Assembly: GCA_019750335.1 (NCBI GenBank) | Contig: JAIEOQ010000002.1 | Span: forward strand, 124,001 to 188,000 | From: Candidatus Obscuribacterales bacterium | Lineage (GTDB): Bacteria > Cyanobacteriota > Vampirovibrionia > Obscuribacterales > Obscuribacteraceae | Reading direction: 5' to 3' | Length of the DNA stretch: 64,000 nt | In this document: piece by piece, positions 45,892-54,819 of the stretch | Numbering within the stretch: the stretch's first letter is position 1 | Layout: each line of letters begins with the position of its first letter | The notes under the pieces: model-generated | What the model was told of the DNA's origin: nothing | Database searches by the model: none | Seen by the model: only the letters and a program-made list of their open reading frames with translations | Position numbers and translations under genes: made by a program

Positions 45892-46284
45892 TCATTCTTC
45901 GTAAAGCTCTAATGGCAGTCCGTCCGGATCAAAAAAGAAGACAAACTTTTTGCCGGTATATTCATCAACACGCACTGCTTCAACCGGAACACCTTGATCA
46001 CGCAAGGCGTCCGCCTGTTTTTCCACATCAGTAACGACAAAAGCCAGATGTCTTAATCCACAAGCTTCCGGACGGCTTACTCTTGGCGGCGGATCAGGAA
46101 AAGAAAAAAGTTCTATTTGCTCATTATCGCCGACACTTAGATCGAGCTTGTAAGAATCTCTTTCAGCGCGATAGTTTTCGGCAATTACTCGACAACCTAA
46201 AATGCGCGTGTAGAAATCTTTTGACCGCGCATAATCGCTGCAAATCACTGCCGCATGATGAATACGGTTAAGTTGAACAATCAT
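45892..46284 (-). CDS. VOC superfamily (glyoxalase I/YaeR-like) metalloprotein
   Basis: 130 residues, two beta-alpha-beta-beta-beta modules. Metal-ligand positions are His near IHHAAVICSDYARSKDFYT, Glu in EQIELFSFPDPP, His in GLRHLAFVVTDVE, and Glu in LPLELYEE. The RHLAF and FFDPDGLPLELYE endings match the YaeR/SMU1112c-type small VOC proteins, which are close to glyoxalase I; the exact reaction is unknown. It follows rplA by 14 bp on the minus strand and is probably read from the ribosomal operon. In the usual order rplJ would stand here. Confidence 0.85.
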   Translation of the reverse strand: MIVQLNRIHHAAVICSDYARSKDFYTRILGCRVIAENYRAERDSYKLDLSVGDNEQIELFSFPDPPPRVSRPEACGLRHLAFVVTDVEKQADALRDQGVPVEAVRVDEYTGKKFVFFFDPDGLPLELYEE

Positions 46285-46298
46285 AAACGCCTAACTAA

Positions 46299-47021
46299 TT
46301 AAGCAGTTAGATATTTTGGCAATTCTTGTGCTTTAGCCAAATCAAGCTTCAAACCAGGTCCCATTGTGGAGCTTATATAAATTGATTTGATATAAACGCC
46401 TTTGCAGCTGGCCGGTTTTACTTTATTGATCTGGTCATAAACAGCAGCTAGATTTTTGAGCAAACGTGCATCATCAAATGAGATTTTACCAATACCCATT
46501 TGCACAACGCCGCCGTCTTTCTCAGCCCGGAAAGAAACCTTACCTGATTTCAATTCTTTGATTGCTTTGCCAACTTCGGTAGTGACAGTGCCATCTTTCG
46601 GGTTAGGCATCAAGCCGCGTGGTCCAAGTACTTTACCAAGCTTGGAAAGCATAGCCATTGTGTCCGGCGTTGCTACCAATTTGTCGAAATCCATGAAGCC
46701 TTCGCCAATTTTTGCGACCAAGTCGTCAGAACCGACATGATCAGCTCCGGCTTCTTGAGCTTCTTTGACTTTGTCACCTTTAGCGACTACGGCAACTCTT
46801 ACTTCTTTGCCGGTACCGCCAGGAAGATTTACGGTCGAACGTACTTGTTGATCGTTAAGTTTAGGATTAACACCTAACTTGAAATGTACTTCGACGGTCT
46901 CGTCAAATTTAGTTTGTTTGTTGTCCTTGAGGACCTTCAATGCGTCCTCAGCACTAAGCGGCGACTTAGCTTCGCCATGAACTTTGTGGAATTTTTGTTG
47001 TCTTTTGCTGAGCGTTGCCAT
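46299..47021 (-). CDS. rplA: 50S ribosomal protein L1
   Basis: 240 residues. Binds 23S rRNA at the L1 stalk near the tRNA exit site and usually represses its own operon at the mRNA level. Family stretches: [73 protein letters not shown] then [22 protein letters not shown] and [20 protein letters not shown]. Follows rplK in the standard order. Confidence 0.98.
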   Translation of the reverse strand: MATLSKRQQKFHKVHGEAKSPLSAEDALKVLKDNKQTKFDETVEVHFKLGVNPKLNDQQVRSTVNLPGGTGKEVRVAVVAKGDKVKEAQEAGADHVGSDDLVAKIGEGFMDFDKLVATPDTMAMLSKLGKVLGPRGLMPNPKDGTVTTEVGKAIKELKSGKVSFRAEKDGGVVQMGIGKISFDDARLLKNLAAVYDQINKVKPASCKGVYIKSIYISSTMGPGLKLDLAKAQELPKYLTA

Positions 47022-47074
47022 TTCAAGTGGTCCTTCTTAACTTTGATCCAAGTGCGGAGCTACATTAGGTCTAC

Positions 47075-47497
47075 TTAATCGGAGACTGTAATTCCCATAT
47101 TTTTTGCTGTACCGATAACCATGCTTTCTGCTGCTTCCAGAGTTGTAGCATTGAGATCGGGCATCTTCACCTTGGCAATCTCTTTGATTTGCGCACGGGT
47201 CAGAGTAGCAACTTTGTTTTTGTTCGGTTGAGCCGAACCTTTTTCAATATTGGCGGCTTTCTTGAGAAGTACAGCTGCCGGAGGTGTCTTCAAGATGAAA
47301 TCAAAAGAGCGGTCTTCATATACCGAGATTTCAACCGGAATAATCATCCCAGCTTGATCTTGAGTCTTAGCGTTGTACTCCTTGCAGAACTGCATGATGT
47401 TAACGCCGTGCTGACCAAGAGCCGGTCCGATTGGCGGAGCTGGGTTGGCTTTGCCTGCCGGAATCTGAAGTTTAATTTTGCCAACAACCTTTTTCAC
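47075..47497 (-). CDS. rplK: 50S ribosomal protein L11
   Basis: 140 residues from a GTG start. L11 forms the GTPase-associated centre with 23S rRNA and triggers RelA. Motifs: [20 protein letters not shown] then [15 protein letters not shown] (Pro-rich N-terminal domain), [20 protein letters not shown] and [10 protein letters not shown], with [20 protein letters not shown] at the end. Standard place between nusG and rplA. Confidence 0.98.
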   Translation of the reverse strand: MKKVVGKIKLQIPAGKANPAPPIGPALGQHGVNIMQFCKEYNAKTQDQAGMIIPVEISVYEDRSFDFILKTPPAAVLLKKAANIEKGSAQPNKNKVATLTRAQIKEIAKVKMPDLNATTLEAAESMVIGTAKNMGITVSD

Positions 47498-47565
47498 GAC
47501 ACATTTTCCTATTGAACATTCGAACTACTGATCATATAAGCAGTAAAAGGCTCTGCCTATGACAT

Positions 47566-48126
47566 TTACACTTTTATAACCTGGTTGAACTCCAGTTCCA
47601 CCGGTGTGGCCCGTCCAAAAATGATCACCGAGGCCTTGATTCTTTCCCGCTCCAGATTGACTTCCGTGACTTCGCCGGTGAAGTCAGCGAACGGTCCGCC
47701 GGTGATTCGAACATTGTCACCGACCTTAACATCTATTACGGCTTGTTTCTTACCTTTAATTCCAGAGACGGCCATTTGCAGTCTCAAGATTTTACGAATC
47801 TCAGAATCTTGTACCGGAATTGGTTTCTTTCCAGCCCCTACATATTTAGTTACGCCAGGAGCTTCCCGAACCACACGCCAGGAATCGTCATCAAGAATCA
47901 TTTCAACAAAAACATAGCCTGGATATTCGCGCTCTTTCTTTTCCAGCCTTTTGCCATCTTTGATCTTAGTGACCATTTTTTCAGGCACGATAACGCCAAA
48001 AATTTTGTCCTGAGCACCCATAGTCAGGATGCGCTTTTCAATATGCTCCTTGACCTTGTTCTCATGACCGGAAGCCGTCTGCACTGCATACCAGCGTCTT
48101 TGTCCATCACTCTTAATGAATGCCAT
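47566..48126 (-). CDS. nusG: Transcription termination/antitermination factor NusG
   Basis: 186 residues. NGN domain (about 8-115: RRWYAVQTASGHENKVKEHI, EYPGYVFVEMILDDDSWRVV and REAPGVTKYVG) and a KOW domain at the C-terminus (VGDNVRITGGPFADFTGEVT, then RIKASVIIFGRATPVELEF). Binds RNA polymerase, aids elongation and links it to Rho or to the ribosome. Lies between secE and rplK as in most bacteria. Confidence 0.98.
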   Translation of the reverse strand: MAFIKSDGQRRWYAVQTASGHENKVKEHIEKRILTMGAQDKIFGVIVPEKMVTKIKDGKRLEKKEREYPGYVFVEMILDDDSWRVVREAPGVTKYVGAGKKPIPVQDSEIRKILRLQMAVSGIKGKKQAVIDVKVGDNVRITGGPFADFTGEVTEVNLERERIKASVIIFGRATPVELEFNQVIKV

Positions 48127-48153
48127 GGTTGGCTATCGTCTCCCTTTTCCTTA

Positions 48154-48450
48154 TTAATGATGTGAACCGATTCCGCCACCCATTTGGCGAGCGAAACGAT
48201 CGAGCGGTTCAAACACAACTTTGGCTAACGCGTAATCAAAACCTAAAACAGCCACTGTAATCAGGGTCACAAGAACAATTACGCTCCCGGTTTCACGAAT
48301 CACTTGCTGTCTGGACGGCCATGTGATTTTTCTAAGCTCGATAAGCGTGTCGAGAAGAAACTTATGCAGAGAACGAATCGATGAATTGGATTCGGTGAAA
48401 TCCGCTTTATCTTTTTTCTTCGGGCCGGCATCGGAGGTCTTAGCGTTCAC
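48154..48450 (-). CDS. secE: Preprotein translocase subunit SecE
   Basis: 98 residues from a GTG with AAGGA upstream. A basic, charged N-terminus (about 1-30) precedes the single-span SecE core: LIELRKITWPSRQQVIRETG followed by SVIVLVTLITVAVLGFDYAL as the membrane helix. It clamps the SecY channel in the inner membrane. Located between tRNA-Trp and nusG, the common arrangement. Confidence 0.95.
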   Translation of the reverse strand: MNAKTSDAGPKKKDKADFTESNSSIRSLHKFLLDTLIELRKITWPSRQQVIRETGSVIVLVTLITVAVLGFDYALAKVVFEPLDRFARQMGGGIGSHH

Positions 48451-48493
48451 TTGATTTCCTTGCGCTTAAATACCTGAATTTACTGCAAAAGAT

Positions 48494-48564
48494 CGCGCCC
48501 TGAAGGAGTCGAACCCTCAACAAACATTTTGGAGACGTCCGTTTTACCATTAAACTAAGGGCGC
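48494..48564 (-). tRNA. trnW: tRNA-Trp (anticodon CCA)
   Basis: On the minus strand the cloverleaf folds completely: acceptor GCGCCCT/AGGGCGC, D arm GTTT-AATGGTA-AAAC, anticodon arm GACGT-CTCCAAA-ATGTT (anticodon CCA, with two G-U pairs), variable TGTT, and T arm GAGGG-TTCGACT-CCTTC. The discriminator is G and CCA is not encoded. It sits between rpmG and secE, a classic place for trnW, and must be cut out of the rpmG-secE-nusG message. Confidence 0.96.
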
Positions 48565-48573
48565 AAAAGCTCC

Positions 48574-48741
48574 TTATTTCTTGGTTTCTTTGTGCTCTGT
48601 ATGTTTACGGCAACGACCGCAATATTTGTTGATGTTCAAGCGATCTGGATCATTCTTTTTGTTCTTGATGCTTGTGTAATTACGCTCTTTGCAATCATTA
48701 CATGCAAGTGTAATGATCAGGCGATCATCTTTCTTAGCCAC
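48574..48741 (-). CDS. rpmG: 50S ribosomal protein L33
   Basis: 55 residues, [20 protein letters not shown] at the N-terminus, then [20 protein letters not shown] and [11 protein letters not shown]. Two CxxC pairs (Cys14/17 and Cys41/44) make it the zinc-binding C+ form. The start is GTG at 48739-48741 with GGAG 8 bp upstream. First gene of the rpmG-trnW-secE-nusG-rplK-rplA transcript. Confidence 0.95.
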   Translation of the reverse strand: MAKKDDRLIITLACNDCKERNYTSIKNKKNDPDRLNINKYCGRCRKHTEHKETKK

Positions 48742-48803
48742 GGTCCGTTCTCCGCAAATTAGGCTGAATACTTACTGGGATACTTTTTCAAAAAATTACC
48801 CAG

Positions 48804-48826
48804 AAAAAAAAGACCTCTTGCGAGGT
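48804..48826 (-). promoter_or_regulatory. GNRA-loop hairpin plus U8 at the very start of the rpmG operon message
   Basis: Minus strand ACCTC-GCAA-GAGGT (48826 to 48813), then C and eight T (48811 to 48804). It has the form of an intrinsic terminator, but it begins only about 4 nt after the expected transcription start (about 48830), too early for normal termination. It may protect the 5' end, act as an early attenuator, or be a protein-binding site. The plus-strand gene at 48894 reads away from it. Confidence 0.65.
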
Positions 48827-48836
48827 GTTGGGAGGG

Positions 48837-48866
48837 AGTATAGCGTGGGCGCTCTTTAAGTGTCAA
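48837..48866 (-). promoter_or_regulatory. Strong promoter of the rpmG-secE-nusG-rplKA operon
   Basis: Minus strand perfect TTGACA (48861-48866), 18-bp spacer, TATACT (48837-48842). It is the best sigma-70 match seen in the window, as expected for a ribosomal operon. Start of transcription is predicted near 48830, some 90 nt before the rpmG GTG. Confidence 0.8.
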
Positions 48867-48893
48867 CCAGCAAGGCATACAATGTAAAATACC

Positions 48894-50483
48894 ATGCTCA
48901 AATTACAGATCCGCACAACTCTTCTCTCTCTAATCGTCCTGGCACTATTAACCAGTGCTTGTACCAGGGCGGACAAACGCTATGAAGCGAATACTTTACG
49001 CATAAACATCGCCAATGAGCCACCAAGCCTGGATTGGCATGTGAGCACCGACTCGACTTCATTTGATGTTGTCTCCAATGTGATGATCGGTCTGACTCAA
49101 TATAAGAATGATCTATCCTGTGCCCCGGCTTGCGCTGAGCGCTGGGAAATAAGCAAAGACGGAAAGACCTATACTTTCCATTTACGCCACGACGTTAAAT
49201 GGAGCGACGGCAAAAACCTGATCGCCCGCGACTTTGAGTACGCCTGGCGGCGTATTCTTGATCCAGCAACAGCCGCCCCATACGCTTTCTTTCTTTATGA
49301 CATTGAGAATGCCTATGAGTACAACACGGGCACTCTCAATGATTTTGCTAAAGTCGGCGTCAAAGCTGTCGACAACTACACCCTTGTCGTCAAACTAAAA
49401 AATCCAGCTTCTTATTTCATAAATTTAACCGCAATCTGTCCTTCTTACCCGCAGCGCCAAGACATCATTGAAAAATTCGGCAATCGTTGGACTGACGCCG
49501 GCAACATGGTAACTAACGGACCTTTTCTTTTAAAAGATTGGATGCATGAATACAAAATAGAGCTGGCCGCTAACCCCAATTTTTTTGAAGGCAAGCCTAA
49601 AGTTGAAATTTTGAAGATGTTCATGATTCCGGAACAAGCAACAGCATTTGCTTTGTATGAAAACGATCAGCTCGATTTCATCGATAACCGTAGCTTCCCA
49701 ACCCCGGATGTTTACGACAACAGAAATTCGCCTGAATATCGTAATTTTCCTCTTTTACGCAATAACTATATCGGCTTCAACGTCACTAAAAAGCCTTTTA
49801 CCGATAAACGTGTTCGGCTTGCTGTCTCAATGTCGATTGATCGTCGCATTTTTCCGCGCATCTTGCGTCGCCAAGAAACACCATCATATACCTGGATTCC
49901 GCCGGGAATGCTTGGTTACGCGGCTGATTCCGGTCCCGAATTCAATCCGGCAGAAGCGCAAAAACTACTGGCTCAAGCCGGTTATCCAAAAGGCAAAGGC
50001 TTTCCCAGCGTGTCGGTTCTTTATCCTTCTCGCGAAGATGCTCGTTTAGTGATGGAAGCCGTTCAAGATCAACTAAAGCGAAATTTAAATGTGCATGTCG
50101 ATCTAGTCAATCAAGAATGGAAAGTCTATTTGCGTACTCTAAGGCGCGATGCGCCACCGATGTTCCGCTCTTCCTGGGGCGCCGACTATCCCGATCCGGA
50201 AACTTTCGCTAACATATTTACCAGCCGCAACGGCAACAATGACACTGCCTTCAAGAATCCGGAATACGACCGTATTGTCTACCAAGCAGCCGGAACCGCT
50301 ACGCCTGAGGTCCGCGCTGCTTTATACAAAAAAGCCGATCATATGTTATGCAAAGAGCAAGCAGCCATAGCCTGCATTTATTTAGCCACACAAAACACCA
50401 TGACAAAACCGTGGGTGCATGGCATTGGTATAAATCCGCTTGATCTGCAGTTTTTCAAAGACGTAAAGATAGATCCCCAATGA
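48894..50483 (+). CDS. Oligopeptide ABC transporter substrate-binding lipoprotein (OppA-like)
   Basis: 529 residues. Lipoprotein signal with lipobox LTSAC (Cys23). SBP_bac_5 fold: LRINIANEPPSLDWHVSTDS, then YTFHLRHDVKWSDGKNLIAR with the typical YTFxLRxxVKWSDG, DFEYAWRRILDP, NNYIGFNVTKKPFTDKRVRL and AVSMSIDRRI. It captures peptides in the periplasm for the permeases at 51945 and 52868. Its stop overlaps the photolyase start by 4 bp. The leader is short and shows no ribosome site. Confidence 0.93.
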   Translation: MLKLQIRTTLLSLIVLALLTSACTRADKRYEANTLRINIANEPPSLDWHVSTDSTSFDVVSNVMIGLTQYKNDLSCAPACAERWEISKDGKTYTFHLRHDVKWSDGKNLIARDFEYAWRRILDPATAAPYAFFLYDIENAYEYNTGTLNDFAKVGVKAVDNYTLVVKLKNPASYFINLTAICPSYPQRQDIIEKFGNRWTDAGNMVTNGPFLLKDWMHEYKIELAANPNFFEGKPKVEILKMFMIPEQATAFALYENDQLDFIDNRSFPTPDVYDNRNSPEYRNFPLLRNNYIGFNVTKKPFTDKRVRLAVSMSIDRRIFPRILRRQETPSYTWIPPGMLGYAADSGPEFNPAEAQKLLAQAGYPKGKGFPSVSVLYPSREDARLVMEAVQDQLKRNLNVHVDLVNQEWKVYLRTLRRDAPPMFRSSWGADYPDPETFANIFTSRNGNNDTAFKNPEYDRIVYQAAGTATPEVRAALYKKADHMLCKEQAAIACIYLATQNTMTKPWVHGIGINPLDLQFFKDVKIDPQ

Positions 50484-51919
50484 ATAAAGCAATTGCTCTT
50501 GTTTGGATCCGAAACGATCTAAGACTGGCCGATAACCCGGCTTTAACTGAAGCTCTTGCCGAGCACCAAGTGATACCGGTATTTATCTACGACAACGATG
50601 AGGAAGGGTCCGCCAGTCGTTTTTGGCTGCACCATTCTCTATCAGCCCTTGTCGACACTTATGCTGAACACAAAATTCAACTTGTAATCAGAAAAGGTCC
50701 GGCCGCTGAAGCTTTACTTGAGCTCTCTCAAGAGAGCAAAGCTTCGGCTATTTTTTGGAATAAGCGTTATGAACCCTGGGCCCGCAAACAAGAAGAGCGC
50801 GTAAAAACGCTCTTAGAAAAAAAGCGGATCCTCTGCTTTGACTTTGATGCCAGTTTATTACGCTCACCGACAAGCATCTTAAATAAGGAAGGTACGCCCT
50901 ACAAAGTATTTACTCCATTTTGGCGAGCCTTTCTTTCTGCATCCAAGCTTAGATACCCTTTGCCTGAACCGAACCTGGACAACGGTACACGCACTGCATT
51001 TCAGAGCGTGACCATAAGCAATCTTGGCTTGTTGCCCAGGATTGACTGGACCGCCGGAATTGAAAGCAACTGGCAGCCAGGAGAGTATGGCGCAAAAAAA
51101 CAATTACGCCATTTCCTGGAAGAAGGCTTAGCTGCTTATCCTCAAGGGCGGGATCGTCCGGATCAATCTTTTGTTTCTCGACTCTCTCCCCATTTGCATT
51201 TTGGTGAAATCAGCCCTTTTACTGTTTGGCACGCAGTCAAACAACAAGCTGAAATCACAGCCGGCGCACAAGCCGGCAGCGAATGTTTTTTACGCGAACT
51301 TATTTGGCGTGAATTTGCTCATTATCTGCTTTATCATTTTCCGCAAACAGTGGATAAACCTTTACGCCCCGAGTTTAGCCACTTTCCCTGGTCCGGCAAT
51401 CAAGAACATCTTCGTGCCTGGCAAAAAGGAAAAACCGGCTATCCGATAGTTGATGCCGGTATGGCGGAGCTTTGGGCTACAGGCTGGATGCATAATCGTG
51501 TTCGCATGATTGTCGCTTCGTTCCTGGTCAAAGATCTTTTGCTACCCTGGCAAGAGGGCGCCAAATGGTTTTTCGATACTTTAGTCGATGCCGACTTGGC
51601 TAACAACACTTTTGGTTGGCAATGGAGCGCCGGCTGCGGTGCCGATGCCGCTCCATATTTCCGCATTTTCAACCCGATACTTCAAAGTCAAAAATTCGAT
51701 CCCGCAGGCGCTTATATTCGTACCTGGATTCCACAATTGGCAGCTTTACCTAACAAATGGATCCATAGCCCCTGGCTAGCGCCACCACTTGAATTGGCAG
51801 CTGCCGGTGTCGAGCTGGGCAAAAACTATCCAGCTCCGCTTGTAGACCACAAACTTGCTCGTCAAAAAGCCCTGGCAGCATACCAGTCTATAAGAGCGAA
51901 AAGTCCTGTATGCTATTAG
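50480..51919 (+). CDS. phrB: Deoxyribodipyrimidine photolyase (class I CPD type)
   Basis: 479 residues. Uses blue light and FADH- to split cyclobutane pyrimidine dimers. N-terminal antenna domain LVWIRNDLRLADNPALTEAL; FAD domain with FLRELIWREFAHYLLYHFP, KGKTGYPIVDAGMAELWATG then WMHNRVRMIVASFLVKDLLL, and the C-terminal DADLANNTFGWQWSAGCGAD then AAPYFRIFNP (Trp electron path and flavin contact). The start overlaps the oppA-like stop (ATGA) and the oppB-like gene follows 25 bp later, so it sits inside a transport operon. Its presence implies exposure to light. Confidence 0.95.
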   Translation: MNKAIALVWIRNDLRLADNPALTEALAEHQVIPVFIYDNDEEGSASRFWLHHSLSALVDTYAEHKIQLVIRKGPAAEALLELSQESKASAIFWNKRYEPWARKQEERVKTLLEKKRILCFDFDASLLRSPTSILNKEGTPYKVFTPFWRAFLSASKLRYPLPEPNLDNGTRTAFQSVTISNLGLLPRIDWTAGIESNWQPGEYGAKKQLRHFLEEGLAAYPQGRDRPDQSFVSRLSPHLHFGEISPFTVWHAVKQQAEITAGAQAGSECFLRELIWREFAHYLLYHFPQTVDKPLRPEFSHFPWSGNQEHLRAWQKGKTGYPIVDAGMAELWATGWMHNRVRMIVASFLVKDLLLPWQEGAKWFFDTLVDADLANNTFGWQWSAGCGADAAPYFRIFNPILQSQKFDPAGAYIRTWIPQLAALPNKWIHSPWLAPPLELAAAGVELGKNYPAPLVDHKLARQKALAAYQSIRAKSPVCY

Positions 51920-51944
51920 GGTTTCCGCGTAAAACAAACGTTCC

Positions 51945-52865
51945 ATGTTTTCAATCGTATTTAAAAGAGCTCTTTCGGCAATTCCAGTGCTATGGATTGT
52001 TGCTACCCTCACTTTTATTATGGTGCGCATAGTACCCGGCGGTCCTTTCGATATGGACAAAGCCTTGCCACCGGAAATAGTGGCAAATATCAAAGCGAAA
52101 TATCATCTCGATAAACCGCTAAGTCAGCAGTATGTTTTATATCTCCAGCGACTGGCTAAAGGCGATCTTGGGGTCTCTTACAAATACGCCAACCGCACAG
52201 TAAATGATATTTTGACTAGCGCTTTTCCGGTATCGCTTGAGCTCGGTCTTTTAGGCTTATTTTTCGCAATCATTTTCGGTCTGCCTTTGGGCACTATTGC
52301 AGCAATCAAACGTGGCACCGCCTGGGACGCCATCTGTATGACCGGAGCGACAATCGGTATCTCTGTGCCAACCTTCGTAATTGGCGCTTTGCTTATATTC
52401 GTATTTGGTTTATGGTTGAGAATTTTACCGGTAGCCCTTTGGGAATCAGGACAACATATGATCCTGCCGGCTTTAACACTCAGTGCCAGTCCGGCCGCTT
52501 ATTTAGCTCGTCTAACCAGATCCAGCATTCTTGAAACCTTGGAACGTGATTGGGTAAGAACAGCACGTTCCAAAGGTCTTGGTTATTGGAGCACCATAAT
52601 TAAACATGTTTTGCGCAATGCTCTTATACCGATAGTAACAGTACTTGGTCCTTTGACCGCCATACTAATCACCGGCTCTTTTGTCGTAGAGTTCATTTTT
52701 GCTGTGCCGGGAATGGGTCGTTTTTTCATTACTGCCGTGAGCAATCGAGACTACGATTTGATTATCGGCACCACCCTAGTATTCGGCATCATTTTGATTG
52801 TCACAAATATGATTGTCGATATTGCTTACACATTGCTTGACCCGCGCATCAAAATTGAGGGCTGA
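51945..52865 (+). CDS. Oligopeptide ABC transporter permease (OppB/DppB-like)
   Basis: 306 residues, six membrane segments. N-terminus FKRALSAIPVLWIVATLTFI then MVRIVPGGPFD, typical for OppB; EAA loop near DWVRTARSKGLGYWSTIIKH then VLRNALIPIVTVLG, and FVVEFIFAVPGMGRFFITAV. Forms the inner-membrane channel with the OppC-like protein encoded 2 bp downstream. The ATP-binding partners are not in the window. Confidence 0.95.
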   Translation: MFSIVFKRALSAIPVLWIVATLTFIMVRIVPGGPFDMDKALPPEIVANIKAKYHLDKPLSQQYVLYLQRLAKGDLGVSYKYANRTVNDILTSAFPVSLELGLLGLFFAIIFGLPLGTIAAIKRGTAWDAICMTGATIGISVPTFVIGALLIFVFGLWLRILPVALWESGQHMILPALTLSASPAAYLARLTRSSILETLERDWVRTARSKGLGYWSTIIKHVLRNALIPIVTVLGPLTAILITGSFVVEFIFAVPGMGRFFITAVSNRDYDLIIGTTLVFGIILIVTNMIVDIAYTLLDPRIKIEG

Positions 52866-52867
52866 GT

Positions 52868-53707
52868 ATGAACCAAGCCTGGAGCCGACTTTTGAAGATG
52901 CCGACAGCGCTTATCTGTCTGAGCATAGTCATTTCACTTTCGACTATGGCAATACTTTCGGCTTCCGGTCTCGATCTCAGCGCTTACGCCTTTGACCAAA
53001 CCAGCAACGATATACTTTCTCCGCCCTCGTCCTCACACTGGATGGGCACAGACGAACTAGGCCGAGATCTGTGCAGCCGCATAATTTACGGCTCTCGACT
53101 CTCAATCAGTATCGGTATCCTCACTGCTTTAATCGCCCTTATAATCGGCACCGCTTATGGCTCAATCGCCGGCTTTTACGGCGGAAAATTAGGCGATTTT
53201 TTAATGCGTGGTATCGACATCGCTTATTCATTACCCGATCTGCTAGTAATGATTTTGATGGGCGTTCTTATTGGTCGAGGCACTGCCGGCATTCTGATCT
53301 CTTTAGGACTGGTTAGCTGGATGGGCACAGCACGTTTGGTCCGCGCTCAAATTCTACAGCTCGAACAAGAAGAGTTTGTTGATGCCGCTCGCAGCGCCGG
53401 CTTAGGTCAAATTGCCATCATTCTCAAACATCTTTTGCCTAATGCTATTGGTCCGGTGATTGTTGCAGTTACATTTACCGTGCCTCAAGCCATTCTTTCC
53501 GAGTCAACCTTAAGCTTCATCGGACTTGGTCTCTCGCCGCCGGCATGCAGCTGGGGGACACTGGCTAGTGACGGCTGGAGATCTTTGCGCACTCATCCTC
53601 ATCTCATATTTTTTCCCAGCCTTTTTATTTTTTTGGCGGTTCTTTCTTTCAACCTTCTTGGCGACAGCCTACGTGACGCCCTCGATCCTCGCCTTCGTCG
53701 CCGATAG
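52868..53707 (+). CDS. Oligopeptide ABC transporter permease (OppC/DppC-like)
   Basis: 279 residues. One N-terminal span and five more. HWMGTDELGRDLCSRIIYGS is the OppC/DppC hallmark; the EAA motif is EEFVDAARSAGLGQIAIILK then HLLPNAIGPVIV; the end is SFNLLGDSLRDALDPRLRRR, also typical. Second channel subunit. It starts 2 bp after the OppB-like gene. No oppD or oppF follows; the next gene is gpsA. Confidence 0.95.
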   Translation: MNQAWSRLLKMPTALICLSIVISLSTMAILSASGLDLSAYAFDQTSNDILSPPSSSHWMGTDELGRDLCSRIIYGSRLSISIGILTALIALIIGTAYGSIAGFYGGKLGDFLMRGIDIAYSLPDLLVMILMGVLIGRGTAGILISLGLVSWMGTARLVRAQILQLEQEEFVDAARSAGLGQIAIILKHLLPNAIGPVIVAVTFTVPQAILSESTLSFIGLGLSPPACSWGTLASDGWRSLRTHPHLIFFPSLFIFLAVLSFNLLGDSLRDALDPRLRRR

Positions 53708-53792
53708 TCAAAAATGCTTCAAGTTAGGTCCGGAAAAAAGCTCTTTTCATATTTAACCCTTACAATGGATCCTTTCTTATATAGATCTGTTC

Positions 53793-54812
53793 ATGACAAA
53801 CCAAGCAGCGAAATCTGGTGGTAGAGCGAAAGTAGCCATATTAGGCGCTGGAAGCTGGGGCGGCACCCTAGCCAAGATTCTTTGTTTGTCCGGCAATCAA
53901 GTTTCTTTATGGACCCGCGATAGCCAAAAAGCAGCAAATCTAAGCCAGGAGCGGGTTATGGACAAACCGCTGCCTTTTAATCTTCCCGAAGCGATTGAAA
54001 TAAGCGCCGATCTTGAAAAGTGCTTACATAACAAAGAGATTGTGCTTTTTTGCTGTACTTCTCAATCTTTGCGTAGCTTAGCCGGCTCGGTCAAAACAGC
54101 GCTTAAATCAGAAAAGCCCGTACTTGTCAGCGCTGTCAAGGGACTTGAGCTTGAAACTTTCATGCGCATGTCCGAGATTTTAAGCGCGGTATTACCCGAG
54201 CTTTCGGTAGCAACTCTTTCCGGTCCGAATTTGGCCGCCGAAATCCTCAATGGTTTACCGACCGCTTCGGTCATTGCCTGCAAAGAGGCAACCGTTGCCC
54301 GTTTGGTTCAAGAAAAATTGAGCGTACCCAGCTTGAGACTTTATTGGAACACAGATGTGGCCGGCGTGGAACTTGGCGGCTCTTTGAAAAACGTCATTGC
54401 TATTGCAGCCGGTGGAGTAGATGGACTGGAGCTTGGATATAATGCCAAAGCGGCCTTGATTACCCGCGGCTTGGCCGAAACAACCAGGTTGGCTGTTTTA
54501 CTTGGCGCACAACCAGCTACTATGGCCGGTCTTGCCGGGCTGGGAGATCTAGTTGCCACTTGTATGAGTCCTTTATCTCGCAACTATCAATTAGGTTATA
54601 AAATAGCTCGCGGCACTACGTTAAAAACAGCCGAGAGTGAATTAAAAGCTGTAGCTGAAGGCGTAAGCACTACTTTTGCCGTTTGCGAATTAGCAAAAAA
54701 ATTGAATATCGAACTGCCGATTGCCCAAGAAGTAGAAGCTTCTCTCAAAAACGAAGGAAATCCACAAAAGGCAATCATGAATCTGATGACTCGTCCTTTA
54801 GTAAGTGAGTAG
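53793..54812 (+). CDS. gpsA: Glycerol-3-phosphate dehydrogenase [NAD(P)+]
   Basis: 339 residues. Reduces dihydroxyacetone phosphate to sn-glycerol 3-phosphate for phospholipid synthesis. VAILGAGSWGGTLAKILCLS is the nucleotide-binding motif; SAVKGLELETFMRMSEIL, SGPNLAAEILNGLPTASVIA (substrate loop), GGSLKNVIAIAAGGVDGLEL (catalytic Lys) and AGLGDLVATCMSPLSRNYQL follow. First of three genes in close order with a GT4 glycosyltransferase and the fused nucleotidyltransferase. Confidence 0.97.
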   Translation: MTNQAAKSGGRAKVAILGAGSWGGTLAKILCLSGNQVSLWTRDSQKAANLSQERVMDKPLPFNLPEAIEISADLEKCLHNKEIVLFCCTSQSLRSLAGSVKTALKSEKPVLVSAVKGLELETFMRMSEILSAVLPELSVATLSGPNLAAEILNGLPTASVIACKEATVARLVQEKLSVPSLRLYWNTDVAGVELGGSLKNVIAIAAGGVDGLELGYNAKAALITRGLAETTRLAVLLGAQPATMAGLAGLGDLVATCMSPLSRNYQLGYKIARGTTLKTAESELKAVAEGVSTTFAVCELAKKLNIELPIAQEVEASLKNEGNPQKAIMNLMTRPLVSE

Positions 54813-54819
54813 GTGGAAT

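Noticed and set aside
49648..50049. 133-residue frame overlapping the OppA-like gene in another phase
   Set aside because: The OppA-like frame carries conserved motifs throughout; this one has none and no ribosome site.
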